64,000 nucleotides of DNA, taken from Idiomarina sp. A28L (GTDB taxonomy: Bacteria; Pseudomonadota; Gammaproteobacteria; Enterobacterales; Alteromonadaceae). The translations under genes and the position numbers were made by a program. Position 1 is the stretch's first letter, and each line of letters starts with the position of its first letter. Positions 20,235-27,796 of this stretch are shown here, one piece after another. Below the pieces are notes generated by a model. It saw nothing but the letters and a program-made list of their open reading frames with translations. It had not been told where the DNA came from and searched no databases. Where the stretch lies: assembly GCF_000218785.1 (NCBI RefSeq), contig NZ_AFPO01000011.1, positions 186,001 to 250,000 of the forward strand. Reading direction: 5' to 3'.

Positions 20235-20834
20235 ATGTCTACCTATACTGCGTTAAGCTTTACGGCGTTGCCCATTATAAAAAGCTCTGGAAGCAAGCCT
20301 ACGGTTAAATCATTTACTGAAAATAAATTGAGCTGGAATGAAAATTCGCTTCACGCCCTGATAGATTTCTCCTCGCAACGCCCATTGCAAATGAGTGAAG
20401 CGGTTGAGCTTGAACACGCGGAAGAGCTTATGGATGCCAGCAATGCGCGTTATGCATGTGTGTTAAATCGCGGTGGTGAACTGGTTGGTATTCTGCCAAA
20501 ACAAGAGTTTCATGGCAGATTAGCAATTAATAAAGCGCGCGATCTGAGAATTCCCCATGGGCAATTAACGATTGATTACATCATGATTCCGATTGCGAAA
20601 TTGCCGTTGGTATCTCGCCAGCAATTACAGCACGCGAAAATTGGCGATGTAGTTGCTACTTTACATCGTAGTGGTCAGGATTACTTATTAGTGCACGAAG
20701 AGGGCGAAATCATTGGGGTTGTACCAGCGCTGCGTATCGTAGAGCTAACGGGGGAATCAGTGCAAATTCGACATCACGCCAATAGCTTCGCCGAGATAAT
20801 GAACGCTGTTCGTCACAGAGACGCTATCGAATAA
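20235..20834 (+). CDS. CBS-domain pair protein
   Basis: This 199-residue soluble protein has a roughly 50-residue N-terminal tail and two CBS motifs: about 58-110 (ARYACVLNRGGELVGILPKQEF) and about 125-180 (QDYLLVHEEGEIIGVVPALRIVEL). CBS pairs usually bind adenine nucleotides or nucleotide second messengers and regulate a partner. No enzymatic or transport domain is attached here. GGAG lies 8-9 bases before the ATG. It ends with a small GAGGG/CCCTC hairpin and a strong terminator at 20883. The partner and ligand are unknown. Confidence 0.75.
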   Translation: MSTYTALSFTALPIIKSSGSKPTVKSFTENKLSWNENSLHALIDFSSQRPLQMSEAVELEHAEELMDASNARYACVLNRGGELVGILPKQEFHGRLAINKARDLRIPHGQLTIDYIMIPIAKLPLVSRQQLQHAKIGDVVATLHRSGQDYLLVHEEGEIIGVVPALRIVELTGESVQIRHHANSFAEIMNAVRHRDAIE

Positions 20835-20882
20835 TTTAGGAGGGCCATCCCTCGAGTTGGCGGTTTACGGTCGGTTTAGATG

Positions 20883-20909
20883 AAAGCACCCTTATGTAGG
20901 GTGCTTTTT
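20883..20909 (+). terminator. Terminator after the CBS-domain gene
   Basis: AAAGCACCC (20883-20891) pairs with GGGTGCTTT (20899-20907) around a 7-base loop and runs into TTTTT. Confidence 0.93.
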
Positions 20910-21001
20910 GCGTTATAGCCTACAAAGACGGCTCTGCTTGCTATTGATTTTGGCCTCTACATCTACAGTATCCATAACATAAGTTATTATGCTTTGGCGC
21001 C

Positions 21002-21023
21002 TAATATGAGCTTAATATGAGCT
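21002..21023 (+). repeat. Exact 11-base tandem repeat (two units)
   Basis: TAATATGAGCT occurs twice with no gap (21002-21012 and 21013-21023), about 117 bases before the LuxR-type start. The spacing of about one helical turn would place two half-sites on the same DNA face. Confidence 0.75.
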
Positions 21024-21139
21024 TATGTTGCATTTAAGTTGCGTTTTTGTGTTGATTTTATGAATGAACTTGGCTAAAAATAACGCACTTCTGGAGAAGT
21101 ACATAAATTAACAATAACTTGCGACAAGGAAAATATGTT

Positions 21140-21883
21140 ATGAGTGATGTAATTGTGGCCTTACCCAAAGGGATTCGGCACACGGGAGTTGTAAATGAAT
21201 TGGGTGAACTGCGCTGGAAGGTGCATGTTGCTCAGAATCGACCTGGCTTAGAGGCTTTGGTTTCGAAGCGAGCCGCAAACGTATTAGTTCTAAGTGAAGA
21301 ATTTGCAGGATCGGCTACTCGCGCGTTAGTGAAAAAACTGCATAAACTAAACCCAGCTTTGCGGGTGATGTTGTGGTGCGATAAGTTGAATCATGCGCTT
21401 GATTATAAATTCAACGAGCCTGCAATATCAGGATATCTGTTAAATGAAGCTTCGATTGATGAAGTGAATCATGGCTGCCGGGTAGTATCGTTGGGGCAGA
21501 GCTACACGCCAAACCTTCTGCGGCAAATGGCGAAACGTTATCAAGGGCCACTACTGAAACATCCGCTATTGAGTTCGTTGAGCCGCCGAGAACAACAAAT
21601 TTTTCAGTTAATTAGCACAGGGCTTACCGTAAGCTCTATTTCTGAGCGGCTATATATATCGCGAAAAACAGTAAATACCTTTCGCTATCGGTTGTACCGT
21701 AAATTAGATGTTGAGAACGATGTGCAAATTACCCATCTGGCCTACAAATATGGCTTGATAAATCACGATATTAGCAATAAACCTCTTCATCAAGCGGTTA
21801 TTCCAACTAATGTACCATTCGCTCAAACCTCAGCAAAAGCTCATGCTGCGGCAAACGATGAAGCAGCGCTGATTACTGCTTAA
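21140..21883 (+). CDS. LuxR/NarL-type regulator of UvrY/GacA descent with degenerate receiver
   Basis: The C-terminal helix-turn-helix (about 155-215, LSRREQQIFQLISTGLTVSSI then SRKTVNTFRYRLYRKLDV) is intact and close to UvrY/GacA, and the gene sits directly before uvrC and pgsA like uvrY. The N-terminal 120 residues keep the receiver outline but lack its chemistry. The acidic pair (DD) reads AL; the phosphorylated Asp in VVLMDMSMPG reads VLVLSEEFAG; the Thr/Ser and Lys positions are also replaced (MLW, GYLLNEA). It therefore should not be phosphorylated in the usual way. AAGGA sits nine bases before the ATG. 247 aa. Confidence 0.85.
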   Translation: MSDVIVALPKGIRHTGVVNELGELRWKVHVAQNRPGLEALVSKRAANVLVLSEEFAGSATRALVKKLHKLNPALRVMLWCDKLNHALDYKFNEPAISGYLLNEASIDEVNHGCRVVSLGQSYTPNLLRQMAKRYQGPLLKHPLLSSLSRREQQIFQLISTGLTVSSISERLYISRKTVNTFRYRLYRKLDVENDVQITHLAYKYGLINHDISNKPLHQAVIPTNVPFAQTSAKAHAAANDEAALITA

Positions 21884-21999
21884 CAGTAGTAATAACGCAG
21901 ACATCGCCTAGGGGTTCTGGTAATCTAAAGCCTAATAATTTGATTAATATTAAGTGCACAGAGCTGCACTCTAATTTAGGTACTTGAACCCCTTTATCT

Positions 22000-23826
22000 A
22001 TGGCGAAAGAAAATCTATTTAACGCGCAAGATTTCCTTAAAAATCTTACTCACCAGCCAGGCGTTTATCGAATGTTTGCCGCTGACGGTGAGGTAATTTA
22101 TGTGGGCAAAGCAAAAGATCTACGCAAGCGTGTAGCGAGCTATTTCCGCAAGAACGTTGATTCGGTAAAAACGCAAGCGCTAGTAAAGCAAATTGCTCAT
22201 ATGGAAGTTACCGTTACCAACAGTGAAGCAGAAGCGTTAATTCTTGAAAATAGCTTCATAAAAACCTATATGCCGCGTTACAACGTTTTGTTGCGCGATG
22301 ATAAATCATACCCTTATATCTTTATTTCAGCGCATGAACATCCTCGTATTGCTTATCATCGCGGTACTCGCCGGGAAAAAGGTGAATATTTTGGGCCTTT
22401 CCCAAACGGCAGTGCAGTGCGAGAGAGCTTACGTTTATTGCAAAAACTGTTTCCGGTGCGCCAATGCGATGATAGTTATTATCGCGCTCGGAGCCGGCCG
22501 TGTTTACAACATCAATTAAAGCGTTGTTTAGCGCCTTGTGTTGGGCTGCCAGAAAACGATCAATATGCTGAGCAAGTGCAGTTAGTTAAACTATTTTTAC
22601 GCGGCAAGAATAATGAAGTAATCAATACTCTAGTTGCAGCTATGGAGCGCTCTAGTGAGCAGTTAGAATTTGAGCGTGCCGGCATGCTGCGGGATCAAAT
22701 TGTAGCTTTGCGGCAAGTACAAGAACGCAACGCTGTGAGCGGCAGCCAGCACGAATTAGATGCAATCGGTTTGTATCGAAATTCTGGCTTTACATGTGTT
22801 CATTTGCTGTCTATTCGGCAAAACTCGGTGCAGGGTAGCCGCAGTTATTACCCGAAAGTTCCAGCACACACCAGCGATGCTGAGGTATTAGAATCATTTA
22901 TAATTCAATACTATTTAAATCAGCAACATGGGCAACGCGTGCCTGCTGAAATTATTATTCCGGAACAGTTAGATAGCCGCAATGCTTTGAACGAGCAATT
23001 GTGTTTGGCCTTGGATATGCGGGTTAAGCTAGTGCAGCCCAAGCGGGGTGAACGCCAACAATACTTAGCGCTAGCAACGAAGAACGCAATGAATGCAGTT
23101 GAAAGTAAATTGGGTTTGCAATCTACTATGCAAACACGATTTAAAGCGCTACATAAATTTTTGCAAAGAGATGCTGCCATTGAGCGTATGGAGTGTTTCG
23201 ATATCTCTCATACAATGGGGGAAGAAACGGTAGCTTCTTGTGTTGTGTTTGATCAAGATGGCCCGCGTAAATCAGATTACCGCCGCTTTAATATCAAAGG
23301 TATCACCGGTGGGGATGATTATGCGGCGATGGCGCAAGCACTGGAACGCCGTTATAAGCAAGCGGTAGAGCGGGAGAACGTTCCTGATTTGCTCTTGATT
23401 GATGGTGGCAAAGGGCAATTGACTCAGGCTGAGGAGTATTTTCAAGATTGGCCACAACCCCCTATTTTAATTGGTGTAGCCAAAGGCGAAAGCAGAAAAG
23501 CAGGGCTGGAAACGCTGATTTTTGGATTTAGCCGGAAAACCGTGCATTTACCCGCCGATGATCCCGCATTGCATTTAATCCAGCATATTCGCGATGAATC
23601 GCACCGTTTTGCAATTACCGGGCATCGCCAGCGCCGCGCAAAAGTTAGAAAAACATCTACTCTAGAAGAAATCCCAGCCGTAGGTAATAAACGGCGCCAA
23701 AATTTATTAAAATATCTAGGTGGATTGCAGCAGGTAAAAAGCGCTAGTATAGAGCAGTTGGCAAATGTTCCTGGGATAAGCAGGGCGCTTGCAGAAACTA
23801 TTTATTATGCGTTGCGTGATGAATAA
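22000..23826 (+). CDS. uvrC: Excinuclease ABC subunit C
   Basis: UvrC makes the dual incisions in nucleotide excision repair after UvrAB damage recognition. The 608-residue protein has the GIY-YIG nuclease domain (about 20-95, GVYRMF and VIYVGKAKDLRKRV). It also has the UVR motif near 205-240, an RNase H-like second nuclease domain (ECFDISHTMGE near 395, LLIDGGKGQL near 467), and C-terminal helix-hairpin-helix repeats (IPAVGNKRR, VPGISRALAETI). Length matches E. coli UvrC (610 aa). pgsA follows about 100 bases later. Confidence 0.97.
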   Translation: MAKENLFNAQDFLKNLTHQPGVYRMFAADGEVIYVGKAKDLRKRVASYFRKNVDSVKTQALVKQIAHMEVTVTNSEAEALILENSFIKTYMPRYNVLLRDDKSYPYIFISAHEHPRIAYHRGTRREKGEYFGPFPNGSAVRESLRLLQKLFPVRQCDDSYYRARSRPCLQHQLKRCLAPCVGLPENDQYAEQVQLVKLFLRGKNNEVINTLVAAMERSSEQLEFERAGMLRDQIVALRQVQERNAVSGSQHELDAIGLYRNSGFTCVHLLSIRQNSVQGSRSYYPKVPAHTSDAEVLESFIIQYYLNQQHGQRVPAEIIIPEQLDSRNALNEQLCLALDMRVKLVQPKRGERQQYLALATKNAMNAVESKLGLQSTMQTRFKALHKFLQRDAAIERMECFDISHTMGEETVASCVVFDQDGPRKSDYRRFNIKGITGGDDYAAMAQALERRYKQAVERENVPDLLLIDGGKGQLTQAEEYFQDWPQPPILIGVAKGESRKAGLETLIFGFSRKTVHLPADDPALHLIQHIRDESHRFAITGHRQRRAKVRKTSTLEEIPAVGNKRRQNLLKYLGGLQQVKSASIEQLANVPGISRALAETIYYALRDE

Positions 23827-23929
23827 AGATGATGAATAAAGATAATTTTCCGCATAGGCCTTTGCATTGCGTTTAACAAGTGCCTGAATTCGATAAATTT
23901 CCATTTTTTAAAAGTGAGATCAAGCCCGT

Positions 23930-24478
23930 ATGTGGAGCATCCCAAACATTATAACCTCTTTCCGGATTATATTAATTCCGGTTTTCCTTGCAGTGTTTTA
24001 TTTACCTATAGAGCACGCACATTTCTATGCCGCTTTAATTTTTGTGTTAGCAGCAATAACCGACGGCATCGATGGCTATGTAGCTCGTAAACTTGAGCAA
24101 CAAACCAAGTTCGGCGCTTTTTTAGATCCAGTTGCCGATAAAATAATGGTCGCAGCTGCACTTATCGTGGTAGTTGAGTATCACCAAACGCTTTGGATTA
24201 CGATTCCAGCGTTGCTGATCATTAGCCGCGAGCTGATTATCTCTGCTTTGCGCGAGTGGATGGCTGAAATTGGTAAACGCGATAGCGTAGCAGTATCAAC
24301 AATTGGTAAAGTAAAAACCACGGCACAAATGATTGCGCTTACCGGTTTGCTATGGAGTGCGAATACTTTTGTGTATGTAGTAGGCGTAATGGCTATCTAT
24401 GTGGCGGCCATTCTTACGGTGTGGTCGATGTACATTTATCTAACGGTAGCATGGGCAGACCTAACAAAAGACAGTTAA
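23930..24478 (+). CDS. pgsA: CDP-diacylglycerol--glycerol-3-phosphate 3-phosphatidyltransferase
   Basis: This 182-residue inner-membrane enzyme makes phosphatidylglycerophosphate, the first committed step to phosphatidylglycerol and cardiolipin. The CDP-alcohol phosphotransferase motif D-G-x2-A-R-x8-G-x3-D-x3-D is present as DGYVARKLEQQTKFGAFLDP and DK at about 46-72. Several further membrane helices follow. Order uvrC-pgsA-tRNA-Gly-Cys-Leu is conserved with E. coli. Cardiolipin synthase, which uses the product lipid, is encoded at 57974. Confidence 0.96.
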   Translation: MWSIPNIITSFRIILIPVFLAVFYLPIEHAHFYAALIFVLAAITDGIDGYVARKLEQQTKFGAFLDPVADKIMVAAALIVVVEYHQTLWITIPALLIISRELIISALREWMAEIGKRDSVAVSTIGKVKTTAQMIALTGLLWSANTFVYVVGVMAIYVAAILTVWSMYIYLTVAWADLTKDS

Positions 24479-24542
24479 TAAGCTATATTTTAGCCATTTC
24501 ATTCAAAAAATAGGCAAACAGCTTAAAAATCGAAATTTATTG

Positions 24543-24570
24543 TTGACTGAAATCAAGGGACAGGTAGAAT
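24543..24570 (+). promoter_or_regulatory. Sigma-70 promoter of the tRNA-Gly-Cys-Leu array
   Basis: TTGACT (24543-24548), a 16-base spacer, and TAGAAT (24565-24570) match the consensus well. An A+T-rich stretch lies upstream and a G+C-containing discriminator follows. The first tRNA begins about 45 bases downstream, as expected for a stable-RNA promoter. Confidence 0.8.
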
Positions 24571-24614
24571 GCACAGCCACTGGGGCAACGCCCTGGTGAG
24601 AAATAAAGTTAAGC

Positions 24615-24689
24615 GCGGGAATAGCTCAGTGGTAGAGCACAACCTTGCCAAGGTTGGGGTCGCGAGTTCGAATCTCGTTTCCCGCTCCA
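24615..24689 (+). tRNA. tRNA-Gly (anticodon GCC)
   Basis: A 75-base tRNA with encoded CCA. The acceptor stem GCGGGAA pairs with TTCCCGC. The anticodon stem CAACC/GGTTG holds the loop TTGCCAA, anticodon GCC. It is first of three tRNAs after pgsA, equivalent to glyW in E. coli. Confidence 0.97.
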
Positions 24690-24706
24690 AACTTTATTTT
24701 AACCCA

Positions 24707-24780
24707 GGCGGGTTGGCAGAATGGCTATGCAGCGGATTGCAAATCCGTGGATCTCGGTTCGACTCCGGGACCCGCCTCCA
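24707..24780 (+). tRNA. tRNA-Cys (anticodon GCA)
   Basis: A 74-base tRNA with encoded CCA. The acceptor stem GGCGGGT pairs with ACCCGCC. The anticodon stem CGGAT/ATCCG region holds TTGCAAA, anticodon GCA. It lies 17 bases after tRNA-Gly, equivalent to cysT. Confidence 0.97.
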
Positions 24781-24844
24781 GTTTTCTAGAGCTTCCCAAA
24801 GTTCTACACAGCATTACAAACACTAGAAATAGTGCCTACTGAAA

Positions 24845-24931
24845 GCCCGGGTGGTGAAATTGGTAGACACAAGGGATTTAAAATCCCTCGACTTAACGGT
24901 CGTGCCGGTTCGAGTCCGGCCCCGGGCACCA
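24845..24931 (+). tRNA. tRNA-Leu (anticodon UAA)
   Basis: An 87-base type II tRNA with encoded CCA. The acceptor stem GCCCGGG pairs with CCCGGGC. The anticodon loop is TTTAAAA within an AGGGAT/ATCCCT stem, anticodon TAA. A long variable arm follows. It is last in the array, equivalent to leuZ. No clear terminator follows before the next gene. Confidence 0.97.
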
Positions 24932-25005
24932 TTTCTAAGTATCATTTCCAAGCATCTAAGTTTAAAATTTCGATTTACTTCTATCCTAAATATCATGGAA
25001 TAACC

Positions 25006-25950
25006 ATGTCTAATGTATTTACAGAAAAATGGATTTCGGGCTTTTGGCGTCGTGTTGGGGCCTTAATTGTTGATACAGTGGTTCTTGGCATGTTTGGCGC
25101 GCTTCTCGGCTGGCTATTTGCCGATGCGTTTATTGCCATGGGGCCTCACGCGTTTTGGATTGGCCTTGTTGTAGCGCTTCTTTATTTTGGCGTGTTAAAT
25201 AGTTCTATTGGAAACGGGCAAACGATAGGTAAAAGATTGTTTGCTATTCGTGTTGTTGATGCTAGTAACGCACAAATATCTCTATTCCGCTCGCTCGGCC
25301 GCTATTCTATTCTGGTAATACCCTACTCATTATCTGATTTAACCCAGTTAGCTACTCCAAATCCTTCGATAATGCTGTATGTATCGTCTTTTATCGGTGT
25401 TGGTGGCTCTTTGGCTATTGTTTATTTGGTTTTATTCAACCGCGCTACTCGGCAATCGCTGCACGATATTGCCACGGGAACTTATGTGGTTTACGTTGAT
25501 GCGCAACCACAACCCATTAAGCAAATTTGGCGTGGGCACTTTATTGTTGTGGCTATATTCTTTATTTTTGCAGCTTTTGCGCCTATTTTTACCAGCTCTC
25601 TTGCAGAAAAAGAACCGTTCAAAGAGCTATTCTCATTGCGCATGGCTGTAATTCAACTAGAAGAAGTTAGCGATGCTACCGTATCGATCAACTACACGGC
25701 TTTTGGTGAGGGCGATAGCCGTGTTTGGCAAAATGTTATTGTAATTGAAGCATTTGTTGAATCAGCTGAAGCGGCAAGTGATGGCCTTGCCTACCATATT
25801 GCTAGTATTACTCACGCTAACTACAGCGAAGCTGAAGGAATTCAAGAGTATCGTGTAACGTTAACACACGGTTACGATATTGGGATTTGGTCGTATTGGG
25901 ATAGCCGTTCATTGGTTTACACGCAAGAAGAGCTGATCGAAGGCAAGTAA
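25006..25950 (+). CDS. RDD-family membrane protein
   Basis: This 314-residue protein has an RDD domain over about 5-165. Helices include IVDTVVLGMFGALLGWLF and HAFWIGLVVALLYFGVL, with the family signature NGQTIGKRLFAIRVVD and RQSLHDIATGTYVV. A further hydrophobic segment near 180-200 leads into a C-terminal extracytoplasmic domain of about 110 residues that I do not recognise. The function of RDD proteins is mostly unknown; some are linked to ion transport or stress. I start at ATG 25006 (GGA upstream); the open frame extends back into tRNA-Leu and is not coding there. Confidence 0.8.
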   Translation: MSNVFTEKWISGFWRRVGALIVDTVVLGMFGALLGWLFADAFIAMGPHAFWIGLVVALLYFGVLNSSIGNGQTIGKRLFAIRVVDASNAQISLFRSLGRYSILVIPYSLSDLTQLATPNPSIMLYVSSFIGVGGSLAIVYLVLFNRATRQSLHDIATGTYVVYVDAQPQPIKQIWRGHFIVVAIFFIFAAFAPIFTSSLAEKEPFKELFSLRMAVIQLEEVSDATVSINYTAFGEGDSRVWQNVIVIEAFVESAEAASDGLAYHIASITHANYSEAEGIQEYRVTLTHGYDIGIWSYWDSRSLVYTQEELIEGK

Positions 25951-25994
25951 ATCTCGAGCCTTTGCTCTAGCAGCTGCATATCCGCAGCCGAATA

Positions 25995-26906
25995 TCAGCG
26001 GCTGCGGTTCTCGATGACATGTTGTAACCAATTGACTAAGGCAACAATTGCCATTTCTCGCTGGCTTTCTCTGCGCACAGAAATGTGCAGGCCATGGCGG
26101 CTAGTAAGGCGAAAACCCGGTACTTCTTGTAAACCCGCTTCCGAGGCGGCGCGGGCATAGAAATCAGGCACTAGCAGTAATCGATTGGTGAATTGACCAA
26201 GCTCTACCGCCATACTTGTATTATTTACTAATTGCACCTGTTCCGGCGATATCTTAGTATCGAACTCTTTGGTCCAACGATCCCAATCTTTGTTGGTATT
26301 CACGGCCACAAACTTACAATCTCGGAAAGATTCCTTGCAGGGCTCGAGAACGCCTTCTGAGCGCATTAGAATGAGTTGGCTATCGCTCAGCAACCAATTT
26401 GCAATAGCTTTTTGTGCGGGCGCTGAGAAAGTGAGTAGGGCGTCTAATTCGCCATGTAATAGTTCATGAGTTAATGGCGCTTCATTCTGCCGGCTCAAAT
26501 ACTCCGGAACTTGCACACACTGTAATTCAAGGTGAGGGTATAACTGGTTAAATTCCGCAAGCATTGGGCCAAGCCACCACCGCAGGAGTTCACTGCTAAT
26601 ACCCAAGGTAAGCGTACGCCGAGCATGTTCGCCGTTTTTCATCGTGCGCTTGACCAAACGTTCTACTTGCCGGAATACTCGCGATAGATCTGGCGATAAA
26701 GCATCACCGGCCGGTGTTAGCGCGTGAACACGGTTATCCCGTTGGATTAAACGAATGCCCAGTTGTTCTTCGAGTGTGGTAATTTGCCGGCTAATAGCCG
26801 ATTGAGTAACGCTAAGTTCTGCCGCTGCAGCTTTAAAGCTGCCTAAACGAGAAACTGCTTCGAACACGCGTAATGCATTTAACGATGGGAAGTTATTATT
26901 TTTCAT
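25995..26906 (-). CDS. LysR-family transcriptional regulator
   Basis: This 303-residue protein has the N-terminal winged helix-turn-helix (about 8-66, LNALRVFEAVSRLGSFKAAAAELSVTQSAISRQI) and a C-terminal effector-binding fold. The start PSLNALRVFEAV resembles the GcvA/AmpR branch. It is divergent from a LysE/RhtB-type exporter with 167 bases between, the classic layout for a LysR protein controlling its neighbour. Two perfect inverted repeats in that gap are candidate operators. The effector is unknown but could be an amino acid. Confidence 0.88.
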   Translation of the reverse strand: MKNNNFPSLNALRVFEAVSRLGSFKAAAAELSVTQSAISRQITTLEEQLGIRLIQRDNRVHALTPAGDALSPDLSRVFRQVERLVKRTMKNGEHARRTLTLGISSELLRWWLGPMLAEFNQLYPHLELQCVQVPEYLSRQNEAPLTHELLHGELDALLTFSAPAQKAIANWLLSDSQLILMRSEGVLEPCKESFRDCKFVAVNTNKDWDRWTKEFDTKISPEQVQLVNNTSMAVELGQFTNRLLLVPDFYARAASEAGLQEVPGFRLTSRHGLHISVRRESQREMAIVALVNWLQHVIENRSR

Positions 26907-26975
26907 TGTTCACCATATTGAATCTGAAAACTTGGGCAGTAATGCGTTTTAACAGGCTTTAGATTGCTTCGCATT

Positions 26976-27021
26976 AATCAAAACGTGTTGATTTTAAATC
27001 ATCATAGTAAACAACTATGAT
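26976..27021. promoter_or_regulatory. Candidate LysR-type operator region
   Basis: Two inverted repeats lie side by side. AATCAA-N6-TTGATT is at 26976-26993, and ATCATAGT-N5-ACTATGAT is at 27001-27021. Both are A+T-rich dyads sitting between the divergent lysR and lysE-type starts, the usual place for recognition and activation sites. Confidence 0.5.
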
Positions 27022-27073
27022 TTGCGCAAATATGTTTAATTATATGTGCTTAGGCTAGGAGAGTTATTTAGCG

Positions 27074-27736
27074 ATGTTTGAAGAACTTATTGCTGGAAGG
27101 TATTTTGCTGAATTCCTTGCGATGGCTATAGCGCACGCGTTAGCTGTGATGAGCCCCGGGCCCGATTTTGCTGTGGTGAGTCGGTATAGCGTTCGGCACG
27201 GAGCAAGAACTGCTATTTGGGTGAGTGCGGGTATTGGCATCGGAATTTTAATTCATGTTACGTATTCTATTCTTGGTCTTGCGTTAATTATTAACCAAAC
27301 GCCATGGCTTTATCAGCTGTTGTTACTGGTCGCGAGTGCATATTTCTTTTGGCTCGGTTGGAACGCTATTCGTTCCGCGCCAATACCGGTAAACACTGGC
27401 GATGTTAAAATAGAAATTTTACCGGTGGTTTCTCCAGCCCGTGCATTTACGGTTGGGTTTTTAACGAATGGCCTAAATATCAAAGCAACGATGTTCTTTT
27501 TGGCTCTATTTACATCGATTATCTCGGTGCAAACGCCTTTGGTTGTAAAAGCAGGATATGGTGCCTATTTGGCGCTGGCCACCTTCATATGGTTTGCTTC
27601 TCTATCGTTGATGATAGGAAAAACTCGAATACGTTCAATTTTGCTTAGCCATGGTTATTGGTTCGATAGAGTAATGGGCGTAGTTTTGTGGTTGTTGGCA
27701 ATCCATTTACTTTGGCAGTGGTGGCAGCACCCCTGA
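27074..27736 (+). CDS. LysE/RhtB-family amino-acid exporter
   Basis: This 220-residue inner-membrane protein has about six helices. Its first cytoplasmic loop carries the family signature ALAVMSPGPDFAVVSRYSVRHGARTAIWVSAGIG-like pattern (near residues 23-56). Members export amino acids such as homoserine, threonine, leucine or lysine; the substrate cannot be read from the sequence. AGGAGAG lies ten bases before the ATG. The divergent LysR gene probably controls it. Export would relieve amino-acid overload in a peptide-feeding cell (inference). Confidence 0.88.
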   Translation: MFEELIAGRYFAEFLAMAIAHALAVMSPGPDFAVVSRYSVRHGARTAIWVSAGIGIGILIHVTYSILGLALIINQTPWLYQLLLLVASAYFFWLGWNAIRSAPIPVNTGDVKIEILPVVSPARAFTVGFLTNGLNIKATMFFLALFTSIISVQTPLVVKAGYGAYLALATFIWFASLSLMIGKTRIRSILLSHGYWFDRVMGVVLWLLAIHLLWQWWQHP

Positions 27737-27796
27737 TTCCGGTATACTCTTGTATGTTGTGTTATTTTTTTCTTTTTGCTTTTAGAAGGCCGTTAA

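Larger units (their letters stand above)
20835..21139. other. Intergenic region upstream of the LuxR-type gene (305 bases)
   Basis: It contains a small hairpin GAGGG-CCAT-CCCTC at 20840-20853, the CBS-gene terminator at 20883-20909, an inverted repeat ATAAC-N4-GTTAT at 20974-20987, and an 11-base exact tandem repeat at 21002-21023. The last two are plausible regulator sites for the gene at 21140. No protein gene is visible. Confidence 0.6.

Noticed and set aside
24569-24842. Open frames across the tRNA-Gly/tRNA-Cys array
   Set aside because: They run through clear tRNA genes and resemble the usual spurious tRNA-derived ORFs.
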